64,000 nt of DNA from Candidatus Chlorohelix allophototropha (GTDB lineage Bacteria; Chloroflexota; Chloroflexia; Chloroheliales; Chloroheliaceae). Below, piece by piece: positions 15,663 through 24,385 of the stretch. The notes below the pieces were generated by a model that saw only the letters and a list, made by a program, of their open reading frames with translations, ran no database searches and had not been told where the DNA came from. Position 1 is the stretch's first letter; each line of letters opens with the position of its first letter. The DNA lies in assembly GCF_030389965.1 (NCBI RefSeq), contig NZ_CP128399.1, forward strand, positions 2,702,799 to 2,766,798, read 5' to 3'. The position numbers and the translations under genes were made by a program.

Positions 15663-16466
15663 ATGATGGCTAATCCGGCTCGTAATTACTCGCATTATGG
15701 TGATGATTTTGAGGAAGATGAGGATCAAACCTTACCGCCCCGACATGCCAATGTACCAGGATCGGCAAGAATGGCTATGCCTGCTTACAGGGTTAATGTA
15801 ATCGGTCAGGGTGAAAGCGCCGCCGCCCGTGTCAATATGCCACGCCCACTGCCAAACGTAGCGCCACCAATGCAGGGACGTGCCAATGTACCGCCTCAGG
15901 TTATGATGCCCCGCCAAAGAATGGCGTTACCCGCGCCCCGTTATAATCGCCCACAACCTAAAACTCTAAACAATCGTTTTGCTCTGCTAGATAAACTTAG
16001 TCTAGCTAATATTGCGCCCTACAAAATGCTGTTGGGGGTGATCGGTGGGTTAGTGGCAATAAGTATGCTCATTTTACTGGTAACTACTGTAATCGGTTGG
16101 TGGAATATCTGGCAAGATGATATGACTTACGGCAGACCACGCACTATGCAGCTTAGCGGTTGGGTAGGGCATAACGAGCAAACCGGGGAACCCACTAACT
16201 TTATTGCGCAAAACATCAATGGGGAAGTTAACATCTACGAAATCCCCGGTGGCGATACATCAAAGATGACTGTAATTAAAGGACCTCGCCTTTTTGGAAA
16301 AAATGCCGACCTTACTCCGGTCAAAATCCGACTTGAAGATGTAAATACTGATGGGCATGTAGACCTGATAGCAACTGTGGATGGTTCAGAATTGGTTTAT
16401 ATCAACGATAGCGGCAAATTTCGCCCGGCATCTGGCGATGAAGTTCGTCGGATTATGAAAAAGTAG
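15663..16466 (+). CDS. Single-span membrane protein with extracytoplasmic FG-GAP-like domain
   Basis: The 267-residue protein has a Pro/Met/Arg-rich disordered cytoplasmic part (~1-115), one membrane span at ~122-147 (LLGVIGGLVAISMLILLV) and an outer domain of ~115 residues. That domain ends with a calcium-loop-like repeat (EDVNTDGHVDLIATVDG), the kind seen in FG-GAP/VCBS repeats. AGGAGTTAA precedes ATGATG; either ATG may be used. It is the first gene of an operon with a membrane-bound lysozyme-like protein and a VirB4-like protein, which suggests a cell-envelope machine. I do not recognise the protein itself. Confidence 0.75.
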   Translation: MMANPARNYSHYGDDFEEDEDQTLPPRHANVPGSARMAMPAYRVNVIGQGESAAARVNMPRPLPNVAPPMQGRANVPPQVMMPRQRMALPAPRYNRPQPKTLNNRFALLDKLSLANIAPYKMLLGVIGGLVAISMLILLVTTVIGWWNIWQDDMTYGRPRTMQLSGWVGHNEQTGEPTNFIAQNINGEVNIYEIPGGDTSKMTVIKGPRLFGKNADLTPVKIRLEDVNTDGHVDLIATVDGSELVYINDSGKFRPASGDEVRRIMKK

Positions 16467-16477
16467 GGAGGCTCTCA

Positions 16478-17410
16478 GTGGGGCGAGAAGCTACAGCCAG
16501 AACATGGGATTACTGGGATGACGAAGAACAAGATTACAAACCCCGGCACGTTGAGAGAAAAAGACCTCCCGCTATCCGTCCGGCAAGTATCAAAGTCATT
16601 TACCAGCCTGAACTATTCAAAGTAGCTCCAAAGGGGAGCTACACTTATGAGGAAACATTACAAGCACAACCGTATACTCGCCAATGGGCACAATATGAAA
16701 TAAATGAGACATTACATTCAGCAGCTTTTACCAGCCCTAAACAAGCCTCGCTCCAAAGCAGCTTTCATGAGCTAAAAGCTCTGGTGGTTAACCTATACCA
16801 AACCATGCCTTACCGTAAATCATTAGGCTGGGTTTTTACAATAGGATTGGGGTTATTTTTGGTAGTAAGCTTTTTTGGCTGGATTCAGAACGCCACCGCG
16901 AAAGCGCCCCGTTACACTACTTTTGGTCAAAGCAGTGTTGGGCAAATTACTAGCCAAAACGCAACAGGCGCGATTTTAGGCGCACCTAGTATCAGCCCTG
17001 AAAAGATTGATTCGGTGCTTGGAAACTACAAATCCCCGGCAACCGGAATGGGACGAACTATGTACGACTTGGGTATCAAGTATGGTATCGATCCGGCATA
17101 TGCGCTTGCTTTCTTCATCCACGAAAGCTCAGCCGGGACACAAGGAATTGCTACTGTAACCAAATCCATCGGCAACATTCGCGTCACGCCCGGTTATGAG
17201 AATTATCAAGGTTTTCGCAAGTATCCGGGATGGGATGCAGGTATTGAGGATTGGTACAAGCTGATAAAAAACCTGTATGTGGACGGCTGGGGATTGAATA
17301 CTGTTGAGAAAATTGTTCCGGTTTATGCGCCTGCTGCCGATAATAATAACCCTGCCGCCTATATCAAGCATGTAAACAACCTAGTGGCGCAATGGCGTTC
17401 CGGGAGTTAG
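16478..17410 (+). CDS. Membrane-anchored glucosaminidase/lysozyme-like protein
   Basis: The 310-residue protein has a basic, aromatic cytoplasmic part, a membrane span at ~116-135 (GWVFTIGLGLFLVVSFFGW), a Ser/Thr-rich stretch, and a C-terminal domain from ~188. That domain has the GIDPAYALAFFIHESSAGTQG region with candidate catalytic Glu216 and the later YPGWDAGIEDWYKLIKNLY, a pattern of peptidoglycan glucosaminidases (GH73/lysozyme-like). GTG start is supported by GGGAGG. Lytic enzymes of this kind accompany type IV secretion and conjugation ATPases to open the wall locally, and the next gene is VirB4-like. Confidence 0.75.
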   Translation: MGREATARTWDYWDDEEQDYKPRHVERKRPPAIRPASIKVIYQPELFKVAPKGSYTYEETLQAQPYTRQWAQYEINETLHSAAFTSPKQASLQSSFHELKALVVNLYQTMPYRKSLGWVFTIGLGLFLVVSFFGWIQNATAKAPRYTTFGQSSVGQITSQNATGAILGAPSISPEKIDSVLGNYKSPATGMGRTMYDLGIKYGIDPAYALAFFIHESSAGTQGIATVTKSIGNIRVTPGYENYQGFRKYPGWDAGIEDWYKLIKNLYVDGWGLNTVEKIVPVYAPAADNNNPAAYIKHVNNLVAQWRSGS

Positions 17411-17446
17411 CCAAAATAACCCGATAACCTTAACTGAGTATAGTTT

Positions 17447-19825
17447 ATGATTTTTGCGAAGCCACAACCAAAACGTGATTTGCCCATCCATAGCCCCGGA
17501 TTTCTCAAAGTTCGCCCGGTTCTGAATCCGGGAGGTGAAGAGAGATTCGGGGTAATTGAGCTTTCTCAGGATTGTGCCCCATACGTTTTCTTTTCTGAAA
17601 AGAAAAAAACAAAAGGGGTAAAAACTCTGACCGGGGGATTGCGCTTGTCAGGTTCGCGCCTGAACTTGGGACTAACTGATGAAAGAGAAGAGGCTGATTT
17701 TTGGCACAAGCTGACTGCCTCATTACCTGAAGGGATAGCAGCTCAGTATATTTTACGCCGTAAGCCGGGAAGCCTCAAAAGCCATTATGAGCAGTTGCGA
17801 GAACAAGTATTACAACGCCTGAATGATGAAGAATCGGCTTATTTATTTCTGGAAGATTATCTGGAAAATCTGATATACCCTGTCGAGGAAGCCGGCTTAA
17901 CCGATCAGGAATTTTACTTACTGATCGGTGCGCCTAGTGAAGAAGCAATGGCGGAGCAACTTGCCTTGCTCTTTACCAACTTGCCATGTGATGCTACCCC
18001 GCTTTGTGCTGATGATCTTCAAAAACTTCTAAACGAATACGGCACTAATCTCGAACCAGCCTGTAATAAGGATTACCTACAAACCACCGATATCCGCGCT
18101 TATTGGACGCTAGTCGCGCCACCCCCTTCGATAGAGGGAGGATGGACGCGCCCGATTCTGGAAAATGAGACGCTAGCAAATGCGCGCTTCGATATTGTGG
18201 GACATATTACACCCGGCAAACCCGACGCTGCCTTGAGAACCGTATTGGAAAAAAGAAGTGCAGCCTTATTGGAAATGCTGGAAAGTGCAGAAAATGTTGG
18301 TACTAAAAATGCAAGCCGTGAGTTGAGCGAACAACTACACGAAGTAAATAAACGGCTTGCCACGCTAGAAGATCAAGGTCAACGTTTTTACGAGGTTAGC
18401 CTATGCTTTTCGCTATATACCGATTCTGAACACTTTGCCGAGCAAGTCGAAAACTTTGAAATAGCTTTGCTGGAGGCACATCTCACCCCACGCCGGGTAT
18501 GCGGGGAGAGTGGGTTGGAATTGGCGTGGCGCGATTGTGCGCCGATTAATCTATCCCAACTGGCGCGTCCATTTGTAGTGGGCGAACATCCTGCTGTTGA
18601 GCAAGTACGTCAGAATGTACCTACCGCCGGTAAGTTGCTACAACTCGCCACTTCCGGTTCTAGCGTTGAATGTACCACGCTGGCAGGGTACAGCCGAACA
18701 GGTGAAGCATTTTACCTGAAACCTGATTCTAAATTAAGCCTCTTTCTATTAGGTGAAAAAGATACCCGTTATTACGAGGCTGCCCACAATATGACGCAAT
18801 ATTTAATGGCGATGCGTTTCCTGCAAGGGCAGAAATTTTGCGTTTTTGATCCTTCTGGAAAATGGCTGGTTACTGCCCGGCAATTGGGCGGTTTAAAGAC
18901 ATGGCAACGCCCTCACCAATTTGTCGATTTGTTATCCGCCAACCCTGAAAAACTTCAGACGCTCGCTCAAATCGAAAAATGGATTGAATATACCGGGTGT
19001 TTTTTGAGCGAACTGCTTGGACTAAAAGGAGACGTTGGACTGGAATCGCTGTTACTTGGAGCGGTGGTAGCCCAACAATATGAGAATATTGCGCTAACCC
19101 CTGTATCGCTGTGGGAACGCGCCCTTGTCGATAATAATGAAATACTGGCAGAAGCGCTTTCACGGTTGGTACTGGATGGAGATTTAGCATGGCTCTTTGC
19201 AGTTCCCACCGAACAAATCCAACCTAATGAACCATTGCTGGTGTTCGGCTTTGAACCGGATGAGATTAAGGTTCTCCCCGAAACTACGCGCCGAGCAATA
19301 ATGACACGGGTTTTTACAGAAATAGCAGGACGGCTGCCCGACCATATTAGCATAGTAAGTGAAGCCGATTGGCTATTACAAGACAAAGCCTTTGCCGGGA
19401 GTCTTTTTAAAACAATAAAACATGGTCAAAAGATTTGGGCGATTGCCGATAATTGTGAGGAACTGCTAGTTGGAGCAAACGGGACAGGGCGGTGGTTACT
19501 TGAACAGGCGCAAATGCACTTGTTTTTCAGGCAGGAAGGGGCAGGGCTTATCGGAATAGCCCGCCGCCTTAACCTGCCCGCGCGTGGTGTGAAAGCTATT
19601 CGCGAACTGGCAGCAGGCGCAGCGATTGTAAGGCAAATTGAGAATGAACAGGTTAACTTGAGCGCGTTTGAACCACTACCCGGAGATTATATCGGCAGGC
19701 TTTCCGGTAAAAAGGCTACGCGCACTCCCGAAAAATTACCTGAGTTTATCCGCACCGAGCTTGAAAAGCTCTTTACCCCTAAAAAAGTTGCCCCGTTATT
19801 GCTTAAAGCCAGACTCGGTGCTTAA
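17447..19825 (+). CDS. VirB4/TraC-like ATPase relative lacking Walker A
   Basis: The 792-residue protein has the layout of VirB4/TraC ATPases. An N-terminal part (~15-220) includes LTDQEFYLLIGAPSEEAMAEQ, like the region before the TraC motor; a coiled stretch lies at ~262-312. A motor-like part runs from ~425. At the P-loop position the sequence reads LFLLGEKDTRYYEAAHN (433-449), where a GxxGxGKS would be expected, followed by the matching VFDPSGKWLVTARQLGG segment. The Walker B region survives partly (IVSEADWLLQD, 636-646). So ATP hydrolysis is probably lost. No relaxase or coupling protein is nearby. The stop overlaps that of convergent prmA by 3 bases. Confidence 0.65.
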   Translation: MIFAKPQPKRDLPIHSPGFLKVRPVLNPGGEERFGVIELSQDCAPYVFFSEKKKTKGVKTLTGGLRLSGSRLNLGLTDEREEADFWHKLTASLPEGIAAQYILRRKPGSLKSHYEQLREQVLQRLNDEESAYLFLEDYLENLIYPVEEAGLTDQEFYLLIGAPSEEAMAEQLALLFTNLPCDATPLCADDLQKLLNEYGTNLEPACNKDYLQTTDIRAYWTLVAPPPSIEGGWTRPILENETLANARFDIVGHITPGKPDAALRTVLEKRSAALLEMLESAENVGTKNASRELSEQLHEVNKRLATLEDQGQRFYEVSLCFSLYTDSEHFAEQVENFEIALLEAHLTPRRVCGESGLELAWRDCAPINLSQLARPFVVGEHPAVEQVRQNVPTAGKLLQLATSGSSVECTTLAGYSRTGEAFYLKPDSKLSLFLLGEKDTRYYEAAHNMTQYLMAMRFLQGQKFCVFDPSGKWLVTARQLGGLKTWQRPHQFVDLLSANPEKLQTLAQIEKWIEYTGCFLSELLGLKGDVGLESLLLGAVVAQQYENIALTPVSLWERALVDNNEILAEALSRLVLDGDLAWLFAVPTEQIQPNEPLLVFGFEPDEIKVLPETTRRAIMTRVFTEIAGRLPDHISIVSEADWLLQDKAFAGSLFKTIKHGQKIWAIADNCEELLVGANGTGRWLLEQAQMHLFFRQEGAGLIGIARRLNLPARGVKAIRELAAGAAIVRQIENEQVNLSAFEPLPGDYIGRLSGKKATRTPEKLPEFIRTELEKLFTPKKVAPLLLKARLGA

Positions 19826-20844
19826 GCGGTTTTCTCTGCCAGCAACGCCACCCAATCGTTTTCGCTGCGGCGTTCCAATATCTTCAGCCCTACCTGTTCA
19901 AATGCCTGAACTACTTCCGTTTCTTTCTCGGAAATAATACCGCTTACAATCAGCTTCCCACCCGGCTTTAACGCCAGCGCAAAGGCGTTAGCCAGCGCCC
20001 CAAGCACTCGCGCGATAATATTAGCCAGCACCACATCGTAAGGCGCGTTGGTTATCAAGGCTTCCGGTACGCGCTGCGCATCCTCTGGGAAACTGTAAAA
20101 GCCGCCGCTAGCGATACTTTTCTCCACTGCCAGCGAACCAGCCACCACTATTACGCGCTCTTCCAAACCGTTGCGAGAAACATTTTCAGCGGCAGATTGT
20201 ACCGCTACCGGGTCGGTATCAACCCCAATTGTTAAGGTTGCGCCTAATTTCGCGGCAGCAATAGCCAATATCCCGCTACCTGTTCCGACATCGAGAGCTT
20301 TAATGCGCTCATCACCCTTTTGCGCTAATAGCAAGGGAATTTGTTCTTCAGCCAGCAAAAGGCAAAGACGGGTGGTAGGGTGCAAGCCCGTTCCAAAAGC
20401 CATACCGGGGTCTATTTCCACCACTATATCATCCGCTTCCGGGACATACGGCTGCCACGGTGGTTTGATTACGGTGCGTTTTCCCAACCGATGCACCTGA
20501 TAGTATTGTTTCCAAGCATTAGCCCAATCTTCCTCGCGCTTCTCGGCTACCTGCAAAGCCTCTATGTGCAACATTCGCCCCAGATACCACAAACCTTCTC
20601 TCAGTTTTTGAACCTGCGCTTGTTGTTCTTCGGAATTTTCAGGGCTAAGCGGCAGATAGGTGCGCACCGTCACCAAACCTTCGGGGTCAATCTCCGCACC
20701 ACCATCGGGACCGGGTTTTATTGGCTCTTCGATAACCACCCCTTGATTGTAACCATAGCGTGTAAAAAGTTCGGTAATGGCTTCCACTGCTTCTGCTTCC
20801 GCCACTACCGCTAATTCAAGCCAACTTGAGGCTGTATCGTTCAT
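19822..20844 (-). CDS. prmA: Ribosomal protein L11 methyltransferase
   Basis: PrmA trimethylates ribosomal protein L11 using S-adenosylmethionine. The 340 residues contain the family segment DPGMAFGTGLHPTTRLCL, the SAM-binding LDVGTGSGILAIAAAKLGA motif and the substrate-loop NAPYDVVLANIIARVL (an NxxD-type motif). The start codon overlaps the stop of the upstream esterase gene by 4 bases, so the two are translationally coupled. Confidence 0.93.
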   Translation of the reverse strand: MNDTASSWLELAVVAEAEAVEAITELFTRYGYNQGVVIEEPIKPGPDGGAEIDPEGLVTVRTYLPLSPENSEEQQAQVQKLREGLWYLGRMLHIEALQVAEKREEDWANAWKQYYQVHRLGKRTVIKPPWQPYVPEADDIVVEIDPGMAFGTGLHPTTRLCLLLAEEQIPLLLAQKGDERIKALDVGTGSGILAIAAAKLGATLTIGVDTDPVAVQSAAENVSRNGLEERVIVVAGSLAVEKSIASGGFYSFPEDAQRVPEALITNAPYDVVLANIIARVLGALANAFALALKPGGKLIVSGIISEKETEVVQAFEQVGLKILERRSENDWVALLAEKTA

Positions 20845-21608
20845 GCTTTTTGTTTTTGTCCTAACTCGCTTGCAGCACGGTCGTGCAATTTAGCCACAAA
20901 TTTTTCAATTTCGTCCAGCACTTCCGTTTTTTCGCCATCCCGCAGCATTTCATGACCGCTACGGTAAAACCATTTCAAGGTTTTTTCTGTGCTACCAAGA
21001 TTATCGTATAACCATTGCTGAATTTTGGGGTCGATGGTGCGGTCTTTCTGGGTAGCAATCACCAGCGTGGGGATTTTAATTTGCGCCATCAAATTGGGCT
21101 TGCGCATCCGTTGCTGGTAGCGATAAAGTTGTAACGCCGCGTGGGTAGGAATCCATTTATAGTTCTGATTGGTCTTTAGCATGTCCGGGTCACAGTAATC
21201 GGCGGGATTGAATTGGAAAACTATCTTTTTCTGGAAACGCGCCAGCAATGGCAGCAGATTCGTACGCGGGTCAGAATATTTTAATGCAGCAACGATAGTC
21301 ACCAAACCAGCCAATTGCTCTTGATAGGCAAGTGTTAGGTCAAGCAAAACAACGCCGCCCATCGAAAGCCCTATAATTACAACCTTATCCGCCACCTGTA
21401 ACAGCTCTTTCAAGGCTTTTTCCGCATCGGCGTACCAATCTTGCCAACTAACCTCTTGCAAGTCTTCAGGCTTGGACATATGACCCCGCAGCACCGGCAT
21501 TCGGTAAGGAATACCCAGTTTCTCTAAGCGGTCAACAACCGGGTCGATGCAATTTATATGTGAGCTTAAACCGTGCAGTAGCAAGCAGCCAAGCGACGCT
21601 TTTTGCAT
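20841..21608 (-). CDS. Carboxylesterase-like alpha/beta hydrolase
   Basis: The 255-residue protein has an oxyanion region LLHGLSSH at ~10-17, the nucleophile elbow GLSMGG with Ser82, a candidate acid in ATQKDRTID and the catalytic His in SGHEML near residue 223. Size and motif order match small carboxylesterases and monoacylglycerol lipases such as Est30. Substrate is unknown. It lies between the sugar transferase gene and prmA, on the same strand with short gaps, but no pathway link is evident. Confidence 0.85.
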   Translation of the reverse strand: MQKASLGCLLLHGLSSHINCIDPVVDRLEKLGIPYRMPVLRGHMSKPEDLQEVSWQDWYADAEKALKELLQVADKVVIIGLSMGGVVLLDLTLAYQEQLAGLVTIVAALKYSDPRTNLLPLLARFQKKIVFQFNPADYCDPDMLKTNQNYKWIPTHAALQLYRYQQRMRKPNLMAQIKIPTLVIATQKDRTIDPKIQQWLYDNLGSTEKTLKWFYRSGHEMLRDGEKTEVLDEIEKFVAKLHDRAASELGQKQKA

Positions 21609-21620
21609 AATCTATTTCTC

Positions 21621-23180
21621 CTAATACGCATTTTTATCCGTAAAAATCACTATCAAAGTTTTTAGCATTATCTTAATGTCGAATAGAATTGACCAGTTTT
21701 CTACATAGTACAAGTCGTAGCGAATACGCTCTTCAATAGAGGTATCCCCACGCAAACCGTTTACCTGCGCCCACCCTGTTATACCCGCCTTTTCTTTGTG
21801 GCGACGGCTATAACGAGGGTAGGTTTGGCTAAATTCTTCTACCTTGAAAACCTGCTCCGGTCGTGGTCCTACGATACTCATATCACCGATTAGCACATTT
21901 ATAAACTGAGGCATTTCATCTAGGCTAAAACGGCGCATAAATGTGCCTATTTTGGTACGGCGTGGGTCATTCTTGACAGTCCAGCCCGGTCCGGTTTTTT
22001 CGGAACTAGCACGCATCGAGCGAAACTTCAACACAGTAAAAGGCTTGCCATCCAACCCTACGCGCTCTTGCGTGTATAAAACCGGTCCTTTAGGGTCGGT
22101 AACTTTTATTAGTAATGCCTGCAAAAGCAGCAAGGGTGAGGAAAAAATCAGTATCAAAGCGCTGATAGCAACATCCATTGCACGCTTAATGAAACGATTT
22201 ACGCCACGCAAGGAAGAATCTTTTACGCTCAAAAGCGGGAGACCGGTAAGCTCACCGATAGCGCCATCGTCAGTTGTAATCAATTGGAACGCATCGGGAT
22301 ATATCCAAATGTTTACCGGCAAATCTTCGCATTTATCTACAAAGCCTAAGAGGCTATCCTGTGAAGCTCCACTTATAGCAATGATAACCTCGTCAACATG
22401 GTAACGAGGCACAACCTCACGCAAATCGTTTAGCTTACCAACTATCTGCAAGTTTTTGCTAATATTTTCTAACAGGTCATCCGATAGCACACCAACAACC
22501 CGATAGCCCAAACCGGGAGATTCGGCTACCTTACGAGCAATCCGCTCGGCTACCTCACCGCTTCCAACCAGCAATAATCTTATTTGAGTTACACCTTTAC
22601 GGCGTAGGAAACCAAGAACTGCGCCAAAAATAAAACGCGCTAGAGTAGTAAATACTATTATAAAAACCAGCGAGTAAAGCAAAATCTGGCGCGAGTATTG
22701 AAAACTACCGCCCAAAATCACTGAATTTAAAGCAATAGCCAGAATTATCCCAAGGGTAACGGCAGCGCAAATGCGGTAGAACTCATCTATACGGCTGTAT
22801 CCTCGTTTGAGACGGTATAGCCGTCGGTAGTAGAAGCCAATCAAAACAGTGGCTACACTTACCGGCAAAATAACTGCATAATTTGTAGGAGAATAAGTGA
22901 TTAGCGGGCCACCAAAAGGTACTTTGGCACGAAGCCCGTAGGCTGCCACAAAACCTAACGTAATCATCGCTATATCAAGTATGACCAAAGTAATAAAACC
23001 GAAGATTTGGGCGAAGTCTCCAGCGAGCTTATGATATTTGGTAAGAGTAACCAAATCAGTGTCCCCCGAAGAAGCATCGGCAGCAGCAGATAAACCTGTG
23101 AGCAGTGTATTTGCCGGGAGGACAGGTGGTGCCTCTAAACCGGCAGAAGGAATATTTTTGGTTGATTTTTGACTACTCAA
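21621..23180 (-). CDS. Polyprenyl-phosphate sugar-1-phosphate transferase (exopolysaccharide priming)
   Basis: The 519-residue protein has a cytoplasmic head, about four membrane spans (~50-190), a Rossmann-like central domain (LLLVGSGEVAERIARKV) and a C-terminal bacterial sugar transferase domain. The last includes KRAMDVAISALILI, LKFRSMR, RRFSLDEMPQFINVL, GDMSIVGPRP and ITGWAQVNG. This is the WcaJ/CpsE layout, which loads the first sugar phosphate onto undecaprenyl phosphate to start a polysaccharide repeat unit. The GT2 gene upstream ends 17 bp before it, so they are probably cotranscribed. Confidence 0.93.
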   Translation of the reverse strand: MSSQKSTKNIPSAGLEAPPVLPANTLLTGLSAAADASSGDTDLVTLTKYHKLAGDFAQIFGFITLVILDIAMITLGFVAAYGLRAKVPFGGPLITYSPTNYAVILPVSVATVLIGFYYRRLYRLKRGYSRIDEFYRICAAVTLGIILAIALNSVILGGSFQYSRQILLYSLVFIIVFTTLARFIFGAVLGFLRRKGVTQIRLLLVGSGEVAERIARKVAESPGLGYRVVGVLSDDLLENISKNLQIVGKLNDLREVVPRYHVDEVIIAISGASQDSLLGFVDKCEDLPVNIWIYPDAFQLITTDDGAIGELTGLPLLSVKDSSLRGVNRFIKRAMDVAISALILIFSSPLLLLQALLIKVTDPKGPVLYTQERVGLDGKPFTVLKFRSMRASSEKTGPGWTVKNDPRRTKIGTFMRRFSLDEMPQFINVLIGDMSIVGPRPEQVFKVEEFSQTYPRYSRRHKEKAGITGWAQVNGLRGDTSIEERIRYDLYYVENWSILFDIKIMLKTLIVIFTDKNAY

Positions 23181-23197
23181 GATTTGCCACTGATATA

Positions 23198-24232
23198 TCA
23201 GGATACGCGACGTTGTTTTTTAGGGCGAAAATAATTAATTGCCAAGGTAAGCCCGGCTTTGCCCCAAATGCCGCCATATATAAGCCAGTTAAGTAAAAAG
23301 AAGGTTTGATTGGCGTAATGCTTACGGTAAAAAACATCCATTGCATGGTAGAAATTAATGATTGCCCCGGCAGGACGCTGTTTACTACTTTCACCCTTCA
23401 GGTGCAGCACAGTAGCAGCGGGGTTGTAGAAGATTTTCCAGCCTTTTTTCTTTATCCGCAAAGCCCAATCCAAATCTTCACCGTACATAAAAAACTTCTC
23501 GTCAAGGTAGCCGACCTGTGCCAACGCTTCAGCTCTCACCAGCATAAATGCGCCACATACGCTATCCACTTCATATAACTTATCAGGGTCTAAGTAGGTT
23601 AGGTTGTAACGTGCAAACAGGCGGTTTTTAGGAAATAGCTTGCTTAATCCGGTCATACGCCAGAAAGAAATTTCAGGAGTGGGAAAACTGCGGCGGCAAG
23701 CCAAATCTAGTTTTCCATTAGCGCGCACCAGTTTCGGACCAACTGCGCCAGCCAGCGGGTTAGACTGCATAAAATCGTACATGATTTGCAGCGCATCGGG
23801 TGGCAATACGGTATCAGGATTTAACAACAAAACGTAATGTGCTTGGGGACAACAGCCTGAACCGGGATTATAACTGTCAAGGGTTGCACCAGCGAACAAC
23901 GGGCAAACCTGTCGCAAAGCTAGGTTGTTCCCGAAGGCGAAACCACCGTTTTCTTGGCTGGCAATTAAATGCAGGTTAGGATATTTATTCTCGAACTCGC
24001 GCCTGACCATCTCTGCGCTATCGTCTTGTGAGCCGTTATCCACTACATAAACCCGGTAATCGAAGTTGCAATGGCTGGCGAAAATAGAGTTAAGACAATC
24101 GCGCAAGAGCACAGGGGTTTTATAATTAACAATAATAATATCGAGGTCGGTTACAAACTTTCCCGTTTCATTTTTAGGAGCGAGGTCGGTCGCAGCTACC
24201 CTCTGCGTGGCGCTTAGTTCTGATTCAGGCAA
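23198..24232 (-). CDS. Family 2 glycosyltransferase (rhamnosyltransferase-like)
   Basis: The 344-residue protein has a GT-A fold: IIIVNYKTPVLLRDCLNSI at ~31-50, VVDNGSQDDS for nucleotide-sugar binding, the metal-binding LLNPDTV and the acceptor region MYGEDLDWALRIKKKGW. This pattern is like WbbL-type rhamnosyltransferases. It sits just upstream of the priming transferase, so it probably adds the next sugar of the same polysaccharide; the dTDP-sugar genes at 11-13 kb could feed it. Donor and acceptor are inferred. Confidence 0.88.
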   Translation of the reverse strand: MPESELSATQRVAATDLAPKNETGKFVTDLDIIIVNYKTPVLLRDCLNSIFASHCNFDYRVYVVDNGSQDDSAEMVRREFENKYPNLHLIASQENGGFAFGNNLALRQVCPLFAGATLDSYNPGSGCCPQAHYVLLLNPDTVLPPDALQIMYDFMQSNPLAGAVGPKLVRANGKLDLACRRSFPTPEISFWRMTGLSKLFPKNRLFARYNLTYLDPDKLYEVDSVCGAFMLVRAEALAQVGYLDEKFFMYGEDLDWALRIKKKGWKIFYNPAATVLHLKGESSKQRPAGAIINFYHAMDVFYRKHYANQTFFLLNWLIYGGIWGKAGLTLAINYFRPKKQRRVS

Positions 24233-24385
24233 TTTTCACCCTTTGTACCAGATTTACATTAATGCAGCCTAAATTATCTTGACGATGGGATTATAGCAAA
24301 ATCCGGGGTGGTTGGAAATAGCTGCATAAAGCCTGATTGGGGAGGCGTAATTAACCATAACTCCCCAGACAGGCAGACGCAATTT

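Noticed and set aside
15663-19825. An integrated conjugative element around the VirB4-like gene.
   Set aside because: No relaxase, coupling protein, integrase or attachment-site repeats are nearby, and flanking genes look like ordinary chromosome.
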